From an uncultured Clostridia bacterium (GTDB lineage Bacteria; Bacillota; Clostridia; Oscillospirales; Acutalibacteraceae): 13,095 bases of DNA. The notes below the pieces were generated by a model. It did no database searches. It was not told the origin of the DNA and worked only from the letters and a program-made list of their open reading frames with translations. Made by a program: the position numbers and the translations under genes. Below, piece by piece: positions 7,360-13,095 of the stretch (the first letter of the stretch is position 1; every line of letters begins with the position of its first letter). Location: contig CAJFUH010000028.1 of the NCBI GenBank assembly GCA_904420155.1, positions 1 through 13,095 of the forward strand. Direction: 5' to 3'.

Positions 7360-8655
7360 ATGACATACGAACAAGCGGTAAAAAGAATCAATTCATTGCT
7401 TCGGTTTGGGATAAAGCCGGGGCTGGAACGTATCCAAGAATTGCTGCACCGGTTAGGGGATCCCCAGGAATCGCTTTCTTTTATTCATGTGGCTGGAACC
7501 AACGGCAAAGGCACTACCTGCACATTGCTTTCCTCTGTCTTACAGCAGGCGGGCTATCGCACAGGTTTATTCACTTCCCCTTATGTGACAGAGTTCCGGG
7601 AACGTTTTCAGCTCAATGGGGAGATGATTCCCAAAGACCAATTGGCTGGTTTGTTGGATGAAATCCTACCGGTGGTGGAAAATATGGCCGTCCAGGGAAA
7701 AACTATCACAGAATTTGAGTTAATTACGGCATTGGCCCTGGTATGGTTTGCCAGAGAACATTGCGATATGGTTGTGCTGGAGGTCGGTTTAGGCGGACGG
7801 TTTGACGCTACGAATGTCATCCCATGCCCCTTACTGGCGGTGATTTGTTCGATTTCTTTAGACCATACGGCCGTTTTAGGGGATACCATACAGAAGATCG
7901 CTTTTGAAAAAGCCGGGATCATTAAACGTGGGGGAGTGACCGTTGTATATCCCCAAAGCGACCCAACTGCGACTTGTGTGATTTCTCAAGCGGCTAGGGA
8001 AAGAGGCAATCATTTGGTTTTTGTAGATCCATATAAGGTATCTTGCCAGTCGTCGGATCTATCAGGTTCTGTACTAAATTATCGTGGTCTAGAAATAACC
8101 TTGCCCTTTTTGGGGGAACATCAAGTAAAAAATGCCTCCACCGTCTTGACTGCGGTGGAGGTACTGAGAGAAAAAGGGATACAGATATCGGATCAAGATT
8201 TACAGATTGGATTTGCTAAGGCAAAAATTCCAGCCCGTATGGAAATTCTATGGCCCTCTCCCATCGTACTACTGGATGGAGGGCACAACCCAGAAGGAGC
8301 TATGGCGCTTTCTCAAGTAGTCAAAAAATATCTTCCGGGGAAAAATATCGTGGCCATTATGGGAATGATGGCGGATAAGGATAGCCGTTCCGCCCTGTCT
8401 TATATCGCCCCCCTATGTTCTCAAATCATTACCTTACAGCCGGAAAATCCCCGTTCCCTTACCAGCGAAGAGTTGGCCAAAGTGGCTTCTGATTTTTGTC
8501 CAAAAGTGGAAGCTATGCACAACCGGGAACAGGCGTTCCAAAAGGCGTGGGGTTTAGCGGGAAAAGACGGAGCTATCCTTATTTGTGGTTCGTTTTTCCT
8601 AGCGGGGGAAATGCGCCCTCTTGTACAGCGCGTATTATCCTCCTGCCAAAACTAG
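7360..8655 (+). CDS. folC: Bifunctional folylpolyglutamate synthase / dihydrofolate synthase
   Basis: A 431-aa Mur-ligase-family enzyme that adds L-glutamate to dihydropteroate and/or to folates using ATP, in the cytoplasm. The P-loop AGTNGKGTT starts at residue 45. The Mur-ligase central domain follows, with TEFELITALALVWF and VGLGGRFDATNV. The C-terminal glutamate ligase domain carries DGGHNPEGA at 306-314. Length and order of motifs are normal for FolC. AGGAGGGG at 7346-7353 is six bases before the ATG. The gene stands alone here, with no other folate gene beside it, so whether it has both activities or only the FPGS activity cannot be decided. I could not settle on one plus-strand promoter in the 180-nt divergent region. 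A strong terminator closes the unit. Confidence 0.95.
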   Translation: MTYEQAVKRINSLLRFGIKPGLERIQELLHRLGDPQESLSFIHVAGTNGKGTTCTLLSSVLQQAGYRTGLFTSPYVTEFRERFQLNGEMIPKDQLAGLLDEILPVVENMAVQGKTITEFELITALALVWFAREHCDMVVLEVGLGGRFDATNVIPCPLLAVICSISLDHTAVLGDTIQKIAFEKAGIIKRGGVTVVYPQSDPTATCVISQAARERGNHLVFVDPYKVSCQSSDLSGSVLNYRGLEITLPFLGEHQVKNASTVLTAVEVLREKGIQISDQDLQIGFAKAKIPARMEILWPSPIVLLDGGHNPEGAMALSQVVKKYLPGKNIVAIMGMMADKDSRSALSYIAPLCSQIITLQPENPRSLTSEELAKVASDFCPKVEAMHNREQAFQKAWGLAGKDGAILICGSFFLAGEMRPLVQRVLSSCQN

Positions 8656-8680
8656 TTAGGTTCCGACAACAGGATTCCCG

Positions 8681-8737
8681 AAAAAAAACAGGAGCCATCC
8701 TTTATTCTATGGAAGAAGGGTGGTTCCTGTTTTTTTA
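8681..8737 (+). terminator. Intrinsic terminator of folC
   Basis: CAGGAGCCATCCTT (8689-8702) pairs along 14 positions, two of them G-U, with AAGGGTGGTTCCTG (8716-8729). The eight adenines before it face the run of seven T at 8730-8736. It is a strong Rho-independent terminator placed 25 nt after the folC stop. Confidence 0.92.
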
Positions 8738-8832
8738 TAGCCTTTTCCACATAAAATAAATAACTTTGGGCAACCTATCATGTTGATGAAATTCCCAAAA
8801 ATATAAAAAAGAGATAGGAGTTGTAGTGTGCA

Positions 8833-9156
8833 ATGGGTGTGGAACTACTGGTAGAGGGTTCCCAGATGACGGCGTTATTGTCTGGGGACATCGATCATCA
8901 CACAGCGAAAGAGATCCGGGAAAGCATTGACGCAAAAGCGGAAGAGTGCAAACCTCATTTACTTAACTTGGATTTCCAGCAGGTGGATTTTATGGATAGC
9001 TCGGGAATAGGATTGATTATGGGGCGCTATAAACTGATGCAAACGCTGGGGGGAACTTTACGTGTGATCCATGTTCCCCAATATATAGCCCGGGTTATTC
9101 GCTTGTCGGGATTGGATAAGCTTGGAGTATTAGAAAAGGATGTGAAAAAAGCATGA
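8833..9156 (+). CDS. spoIIAA: Anti-sigma F factor antagonist SpoIIAA (STAS domain)
   Basis: A 107-aa single STAS-domain protein. In sporulation the dephosphorylated form binds SpoIIAB and frees sigma-F in the forespore. SpoIIAB inactivates it by phosphorylating one serine, and SpoIIE restores it. The signature LSGDIDHHTAKEIRE (16-30) matches the nucleotide-complex-facing segment of Bacillus SpoIIAA. VDFMDSSGIGLIMGRYK (51-67) contains the phosphoacceptor, S56, equivalent to Ser58 of B. subtilis. The start ATG follows TAGGAG at 8815-8820 with a rather long 12-nt spacing. Upstream in frame only TGT and GCA precede a stop, so no other start is possible. The gene overlaps spoIIAB by ATGA (4 nt). 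Bacillus transcribes this operon from a sigma-H promoter, but I found no convincing sigma-H site in 8738-8832. Confidence 0.94.
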   Translation: MGVELLVEGSQMTALLSGDIDHHTAKEIRESIDAKAEECKPHLLNLDFQQVDFMDSSGIGLIMGRYKLMQTLGGTLRVIHVPQYIARVIRLSGLDKLGVLEKDVKKA

Positions 9157-9596
9157 AACCCAGCAATGAAATGAAAATTTCCTTTTTAAGCCGGTCTTCC
9201 AACGAAAGTTTTGCCCGGGCTACCGTGGCGGCATTTGTTGCCCAGCTGGATCCTACCATTGACGAATTGGCCGATATCAAAACCGCAGTTTCTGAGGCGG
9301 TAACCAACTGTATTGTACATGCCTATCAGGATGGGCTAGGGATGATCTACATAACGGCAAAACTATTTGACAGTGGAAAAATAGTCATCCAGATACGGGA
9401 TAAGGGGTGCGGCATTGAAGATATCCCACAGGCTATGGAACCATTATTTACTACAGCGGGAGAAGAGAGGGCCGGTTTGGGATTCGCCGTTATGCAGAGT
9501 TTTATGGACAAGCTGAAAGTGAAATCCCAGAAGGGAAAAGGGACGACGGTCACTATGGAAAAAACAATCATCCGCCGCCCGGTACAAAATGGATAA
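9153..9596 (+). CDS. spoIIAB: Anti-sigma F factor SpoIIAB (GHKL serine kinase)
   Basis: A 147-aa GHKL-fold protein that holds sigma-F inactive as an ATP-bound dimer and phosphorylates SpoIIAA. The N box is in DIKTAVSEAVTNCIVHAY (41-58), with E48 and N52 as the likely catalytic base and Mg2+ ligand. The G1 box is RDKGCGI (82-88), the lid includes EPLFTTAGEERAG, and the G2 box is GLGFAVM (108-114). NESFARATVAAFVAQLDPT (17-35) is the conserved N-terminal dimer/sigma-contact region, with R22 matching Arg20 of the Bacillus protein. Full length for the family. Its ATG overlaps the spoIIAA stop, and its own stop lies inside sigF, so the three proteins are translationally coupled. That suits the stoichiometry-dependent switch. 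Confidence 0.95.
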   Translation: MKPSNEMKISFLSRSSNESFARATVAAFVAQLDPTIDELADIKTAVSEAVTNCIVHAYQDGLGMIYITAKLFDSGKIVIQIRDKGCGIEDIPQAMEPLFTTAGEERAGLGFAVMQSFMDKLKVKSQKGKGTTVTMEKTIIRRPVQNG

Positions 9597-10245
9597 GCGG
9601 GAACAGGCGGTCAGCGAGAACATTGGCTTAGTCCATGCTTGTGCAAAACGGTTTCGTGGCCGGGGGATAGAATACGATGATTTATTCCAGGCCGGCTGCT
9701 TGGGACTGGTCAAAGCTGTGGACGCCTTTGATGATACCCGTGGAGTTCGCTTTTCTACTTATGCGGTCCCTGTTATTCTGGGAGAAATGAGGAGGCTTTT
9801 CCGGGATGGAGGCACCGTCAAAGTAGGGCGTTCTTTAAAAGAATTATCTATGAAAGCCACCAGGGAATGTTCCGCTTTTTCCGCGCGGGAAGGCAGGGAG
9901 CCCACCATTGGGGAATTAGCGCAGGCGCTGGGTGTGGAGACTGCGGAAGCGGCTCAGGCGCTCAACGCATCCATTGCCCCGCTCTCACTTACCGCAGATG
10001 AAGAAAACGGGGGAGGTCAGCTGGATATTCCGGTAGAGGCGCCGGAGGAAAAAATATCGGAACTGCTGGCACTAAAACAGATTGTGGGGGAACTGGAACC
10101 CCGCGACCGTTCCCTAATTATTATGCGATTCTTTAAAAGCCTGACCCAAAGTAAGACGGCCGAGGCTTTGGGAATGACCCAGGTACAGGTGTCCCGCCGG
10201 GAAAAAAAGATCCTTCAGGAATTAAGGGGAAAGCTGACCGGGTAA
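9589..10245 (+). CDS. sigF: RNA polymerase sigma-F factor (short form)
   Basis: Forespore-specific sigma-70 family factor, released from SpoIIAB after engulfment-stage signalling. It has 218 aa. GIEYDDLFQAGCLGLVKAVDAFD (26-48) and VRFSTYAVPVILGEMRRLFRD (53-73) are region 2, with the core-binding and -10 recognition helices. About 80-140 is region 3. TQSKTAEALGMTQVQVSR (186-203) is the region 4.2 helix-turn-helix for the -35. It lacks the 30 or so residues that precede ENMRLV in B. subtilis sigma-F (255 aa). The frame upstream of the ATG contains no ATG, GTG or TTG before a TGA at 9520-9522, so the short N-terminus is real in this sequence. There is no clear Shine-Dalgarno sequence. The start overlaps spoIIAB by 8 nt, implying translational coupling. 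No spoVA genes follow, unlike Bacillus. Confidence 0.94.
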   Translation: MDKREQAVSENIGLVHACAKRFRGRGIEYDDLFQAGCLGLVKAVDAFDDTRGVRFSTYAVPVILGEMRRLFRDGGTVKVGRSLKELSMKATRECSAFSAREGREPTIGELAQALGVETAEAAQALNASIAPLSLTADEENGGGQLDIPVEAPEEKISELLALKQIVGELEPRDRSLIIMRFFKSLTQSKTAEALGMTQVQVSRREKKILQELRGKLTG

Positions 10246-10342
10246 GGATATTTTCCACGTGTTTTTTAAGGATTACAGGATAACTGTTTTCCAGGGAAAC
10301 AAATCGTATGATACTGAATGGCTAAAAAATTATTTTTTTATA

Positions 10343-10380
10343 ACAGAAGGGACGGCTACTACTGTAGCAGTCCCTTCTGT
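10343..10380. terminator. Long hairpin terminator between sigF and the convergent operon
   Basis: ACAGAAGGGAC (10343-10353) pairs with GTCCCTTCTGT (10370-10380), and after one G-A mismatch GCTAC (10355-10359) pairs with GTAGC (10364-10368) around a TACT loop. T-rich tracts lie on both flanks (GCTTTCTTT on the plus strand, TTATAAAAAAATAATTTTTT on the minus strand). It probably acts in both directions, though neither T-tract is ideal. Confidence 0.8.
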
Positions 10381-10387
10381 GCTTTCT

Positions 10388-11785
10388 TTACTTATGTTTC
10401 AGGCGATCCAATAGTATCCGCATCGGTTTGGTGATACGCCAAAAAATCGAGCCTTGCATTTCTTGTAGGGCTTGTTCAAAATAATTCCGTTGCTGTTTAC
10501 AGATCTGTAATTCAGCGGCCAACTGTTGATGGGATTGTTGCAGGCTGGCTGTTTTTTGATACAATTCCTTGTGGATAGCGCGTTCGACTTCCAATTTCTG
10601 AGAAAGGGAAGCATTATTTTGGGAAGATACTTGAAGTTCTTGGGACAAACGGCTGTTGTCTTGCCAGAAATCGGCGAGAACATCCATGGAACTAATAGAG
10701 AGTTGGGATATCTTTTTTGGAGAGCCGCCTCTTTCAACCAACTGGGCCATTTTCTGAAAATGTACTTCAATATTAGAACATAAGTTATTAGGAAAGGAAA
10801 CTGAGTGTTCCATGATTTTTTCAAAGGCTTGGTAAAGATCACAAGCATGATCTATTAAGTTTTGCTCTTGTTTGGTAAGCTGCAAATATCCAGGGATCTT
10901 ATTTAATTTGACATTGTTAAATACAATAGCACCAACACCGTAACTATTGGCGGTAATACATCCATGGAGACTGGAACCGATATAAGCTTGACTATGAATA
11001 ATAACACTTAAAGTTTCTAAAGGGGTCAATTTTTCTGCTATCAAAGAAAATTCCCCGGGATATAGATTTTGAATATAAGACAGACTACTGGTATCATCCA
11101 ACGCATATCCAATGGGAAGCAAATAAATTTGCAAGCCGAAATTCTTTTTGATAGATAACAGAGTTTCCGCACAAGTTTTAGCGTCGTCGCTGTTAATCAC
11201 CGCCGATGCCTGGAATACCATGTACTTGTCTTCAGGAGAAAATCCAAACCGCTGACAGACTTGATGATAATAAGGGGTAAGCTGCTCCTGAGAGATAAGA
11301 GAAGAAAGAGAACAGACAGTATCAGGGACTACATGCACGTTTTGCGTACAAACAGGTTGTAAATTTTTCTGCGATAAATAGTCACGGACGGATATATAAT
11401 CGGCGATATCTGTAAGTGCTTTTATCAGAGATTCTTCTCTCTCTGAAAAAGGAAAAGGGACCCCAGGGGCATTCCAAAGGAGAGGAAGATTATATTTTGC
11501 CGCAAGGATAGAAGAGGATGCCCATAAATGATAGGGGGTATACCATACTTTTTCTTTGGATAAGTGAGGCATATTCACTTGAATTTTAGAAAAATGAATC
11601 AGGTCGCCGCCGCCTACCACAATAGCGTCAAAAGGTTTCTTCTGATGAAGCTCTTCTAATTTCTCTACCGGATAGACGGTACGTCCTTCCTCAAAAGGCA
11701 TGGGGCCGCCCAAAGGAGCAAAGAGAACGATTTCCTCAATATCTAAGAAACGTTTTAAATGTTCCTCCAATACAAAGGGAAACAA
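10388..11785 (-). CDS. Polysaccharide pyruvyl transferase family protein, 5' end interrupted
   Basis: The uninterrupted frame gives 465 aa from a TTG at 11783-11785, which has GGAG five bases upstream. It resembles the polysaccharide pyruvyl transferase family (GT-B-like fold), whose members add ketal pyruvate to surface glycans. Supporting segments are DAIVVGGGDLIHF (53-65), WNAPGVPFPFS (104-114), YISVRDYLSQKNL (130-142) and the family's C-terminal signature YIGSSLHGCITANSYGVGAIVFN (268-290). Residues 370-445 look like a coiled coil. The end, GSIFWRITKPMRILL, is like the W-R-I-T-x-P tail found on many surface-glycan glycosyltransferases. The first conserved element (GAFDFENYGD) lies upstream of this TTG in the same frame but is cut off from the natural ATG by a stop. 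The product from TTG would miss the first beta strand and glycine loop, so it may be non-functional. The gene is downstream of metA in one apparent transcription unit. Confidence 0.75.
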   Translation of the reverse strand: MFPFVLEEHLKRFLDIEEIVLFAPLGGPMPFEEGRTVYPVEKLEELHQKKPFDAIVVGGGDLIHFSKIQVNMPHLSKEKVWYTPYHLWASSSILAAKYNLPLLWNAPGVPFPFSEREESLIKALTDIADYISVRDYLSQKNLQPVCTQNVHVVPDTVCSLSSLISQEQLTPYYHQVCQRFGFSPEDKYMVFQASAVINSDDAKTCAETLLSIKKNFGLQIYLLPIGYALDDTSSLSYIQNLYPGEFSLIAEKLTPLETLSVIIHSQAYIGSSLHGCITANSYGVGAIVFNNVKLNKIPGYLQLTKQEQNLIDHACDLYQAFEKIMEHSVSFPNNLCSNIEVHFQKMAQLVERGGSPKKISQLSISSMDVLADFWQDNSRLSQELQVSSQNNASLSQKLEVERAIHKELYQKTASLQQSHQQLAAELQICKQQRNYFEQALQEMQGSIFWRITKPMRILLDRLKHK

Positions 11786-11845
11786 GAGATCTCCATAATT
11801 TTCAAAATCAAAGGCCCCTACATGCGCTAATCAAAATTTTTTCAT
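11786..11845 (-). pseudogene. Disrupted 5' end of the pyruvyl transferase gene (in-frame TGA at codon 5)
   Basis: An ATG at 11843-11845, well placed behind AAGGACAGG, opens the same frame as the downstream 465-aa gene. It reads M-K-K-F-stop-L-A-H-V-G-A-F-D-F-E-N-Y-G-D-L and then joins that gene. The TGA is at 11831-11833. A single base difference (TTA for TGA) would restore a normal family N-terminus, MKKFLLAHVGAFDFENYGD. Single-base slippage in the A6/T4 run does not help: both other frames hit stops within a few codons. UGA is a true stop here, since spoIIAA and the UgtP-like gene end with it. Confidence 0.7.
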
Positions 11846-11858
11846 GTTACACCTGTCC

Positions 11859-12785
11859 TTAATCAAAATCTTTCAAATTTTTCAAATCATAGGGAGTTTG
11901 CTGGTATACGTAATAATTCAGCCAGTTGGTATACAGCAGATTGGCATGACTGCGCCAGGTGAGAGGGGGCAATGCGGCAGGATCATTTCCAGGGAAGTAG
12001 TTTTGCGGAACATGGGGATGAAGCCCTTTGTTGACGTCTCGGAAATATTCATTAGCCAAGGTGTTTCGATCATATTCCGCATGTCCAGTAATAAAGAACT
12101 GGCGACCGCTTTTACTGGCCACGATAGAAACTCCGGCGGTCCTGGAGGTAGCCAGGATAATCAATTCTTCGTGTTTTTGGATGTCTTCTCTCCGCACTTC
12201 CGTATGACGGGAATGAGGGATCAGAAACCGGTCGTCAAATCCGCGCATGAGCGGGTGAAAGACATCCAGAATTCGATGCCGGAAAACACCGGAAAGTTTT
12301 TCCGGCAACAGATATTTGGGAATTCCATAATGATAATATAGGGCTGCTTGAGCTCCCCAACAGATATGTAGAGTAGAGTAAACGTTTCGTTTGCTCCACT
12401 CCATGATCTCACATAGTTCTTCCCAATAATCCACTTCTTCGTAATCTAGCAATTCCACAGGGGCGCCTGTGATAATCATCCCATCATATTTTTGAGATTT
12501 GATTTCATCAAAAGTACGGTAAAAGGTAGTCAAGTGGGTATGGGAAGTGTTTTTGGAGACATGGGTTACGGTTTGCAGTAACTCAATATCCACTTGCAAG
12601 GGGCTGTTCCCGAGGAGGCGAAGCAATTGTGTCTCCGTCTCAATTTTAGTAGGCATCAAATTTAATATAATGATTTTGAGGGGGCGGATATCTTGTGTCA
12701 TAGCCCGATCCTCAGTCATCACGAAAATATTTTCCGATTCCAATATTTTGGTAGCCGGCAAGGAATTTTGAATTTTAATCGGCAT
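11859..12785 (-). CDS. metA: Homoserine O-acetyltransferase (MetA/MetAA family)
   Basis: A 308-aa cytoplasmic enzyme that acylates L-homoserine in the first committed step of methionine synthesis. It opens MPIKIQNSLPA, typical of MetA. The nucleophile is C142 in LHICWGAQAALYYHYG, and the rest of the triad is H235 and E237 in FITGHAEYDR. Residue 111, in GAPVELLDYEEV, is glutamate. In characterised MetA proteins Glu here goes with acetyl-CoA and Gly with succinyl-CoA, so I predict acetylation despite the usual 'succinyltransferase' label. The start at 12785 follows GGAGG directly. An ATG five codons upstream (12800) lacks this spacing. A TATAAT promoter precedes it with a leader of about 50 nt, and I see no SAM riboswitch or T-box. 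The pyruvyl transferase gene follows after 13 nt. Confidence 0.95.
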   Translation of the reverse strand: MPIKIQNSLPATKILESENIFVMTEDRAMTQDIRPLKIIILNLMPTKIETETQLLRLLGNSPLQVDIELLQTVTHVSKNTSHTHLTTFYRTFDEIKSQKYDGMIITGAPVELLDYEEVDYWEELCEIMEWSKRNVYSTLHICWGAQAALYYHYGIPKYLLPEKLSGVFRHRILDVFHPLMRGFDDRFLIPHSRHTEVRREDIQKHEELIILATSRTAGVSIVASKSGRQFFITGHAEYDRNTLANEYFRDVNKGLHPHVPQNYFPGNDPAALPPLTWRSHANLLYTNWLNYYVYQQTPYDLKNLKDFD

Positions 12786-12844
12786 AATACCCTCCATCAA
12801 AAAAGAAGCGTTTTTTTGCTTTTATATATGTATAGAATAAAACT

Positions 12845-12873
12845 ATTATAGCAAAGTTATAAAACCACTTCAA
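12845..12873 (-). promoter_or_regulatory. Sigma-A promoter of metA
   Basis: On the minus strand TTGAAG (12868-12873) and a perfect TATAAT (12845-12850) are 17 nt apart. The transcript would begin near 12838, leaving a short leader with one AAAAGC/GCTT hairpin and no recognisable riboswitch. Confidence 0.7.
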
Positions 12874-12955
12874 CCATACGCAGCAGAGAAGAAAGCTGTA
12901 AAAGAGGAGAAAAACAATATTTTTGTTTTTTTTGAAAAAAACTTAAAGAAAAGTG

Positions 12956-12984
12956 TTGACAGGAGGAAGGAGGTGTGATATTAT
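12956..12984 (+). promoter_or_regulatory. Strong promoter 1 of a tandem set (probable rRNA operon promoter)
   Basis: Consensus TTGACA (12956-12961), a 17-nt spacer, and TATTAT (12979-12984). The 40 nt before it are runs of A and T, like an UP element. It points rightward, with no open reading frame after it inside the window. Confidence 0.7.
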
Positions 12985-13026
12985 AGTCAAGCCGTCGCGA
13001 GAGACGAGAAAAAACAGAGAAAAGTC

Positions 13027-13055
13027 TTGACAGACTGAATCTGATGTGATATGAT
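13027..13055 (+). promoter_or_regulatory. Strong promoter 2 of the tandem set
   Basis: Consensus TTGACA (13027-13032), a 17-nt spacer, and TATGAT (13050-13055). It lies exactly 71 nt after promoter 1 and resembles it well beyond the boxes (AAGT.TTGACAG at the -35 and TGTGATAT.ATAG around the -10). A further GCTTGA at 13090-13095, cut by the window end, may be the -35 of a third copy. Confidence 0.7.
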
Positions 13056-13095
13056 AGCAATCACGCTCCTGAAAAAAGTCAAGAAAAAAGCTTGA

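Noticed and set aside
7180..7374. The longer form of the UgtP-like protein starting at the ATG at 7374
   Set aside because: The extra 65 residues have no family resemblance, run through the likely promoter and overlap the folC start. The TTG at 7179 has a proper ribosome binding site and the normal family N-terminus.
8738..8832. A sigma-H promoter for the spoIIA operon
   Set aside because: Expected from Bacillus, but no pair of AGGA-like and GAAT-like boxes with proper spacing was convincing. A TTTGGG/CCCAAA inverted repeat (about 8766-8798) is too short to interpret.
1..13095. CRISPR arrays, tRNA genes, toxin-antitoxin pairs or a defence island
   Set aside because: I found no regularly spaced repeats, no cloverleaf and no such gene pair. 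Apart from the recombinase module the genes are conserved housekeeping or sporulation functions.

Overview
The window looks like a chromosomal segment of a spore-forming, low-to-moderate-GC Gram-positive anaerobe (Clostridia; an Oscillospirales/Ruminococcaceae-type genome is my inference). The evidence is a spoIIAA-spoIIAB-sigF operon with an unusually short sigma-F, sigma-A type promoters, strong AGGAGG ribosome binding sites and several intrinsic terminators. I see mostly ordinary housekeeping and sporulation genes plus the end of a mobile element. I did not find a clear new multi-gene system.

Left edge (1-1851): the AT-rich end of an integrated element. It holds the C-terminus of a small serine resolvase, then a complete 506-aa large serine recombinase. 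An inverted repeat spans the recombinase stop codon and a strong terminator hairpin follows. From 1738 to 2109 there is no supportable gene, only hairpins.

Middle (2110-8737): a minus-strand lipoprotein with a C39-like cysteine peptidase domain is divergent from valS (valyl-tRNA synthetase). valS converges on a minus-strand processive diacylglycerol glucosyltransferase/MGDG-synthase-like gene across one symmetric bidirectional terminator. That gene is divergent from folC, which ends at a strong terminator.

Sporulation operon (8833-10245): spoIIAA, spoIIAB and sigF overlap by 4 and 8 nt, the classic anti-anti-sigma / anti-sigma / sigma-F switch of the forespore. A long hairpin separates it from the convergent minus-strand genes.

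Right part (10388-13095): metA, predicted to be an acetyl-CoA-dependent homoserine O-acyltransferase, is followed after 13 nt by a polysaccharide pyruvyl transferase family gene. The second gene's natural start (good RBS plus ATG) is cut by an in-frame UGA at codon 5, so its N-terminal nucleotide-fold segment is lost or depends on readthrough. Divergent from metA, the right edge carries two near-consensus tandem promoters 71 bp apart and the first bases of a probable third. This arrangement is typical of an rRNA operon, which probably begins just outside the window.
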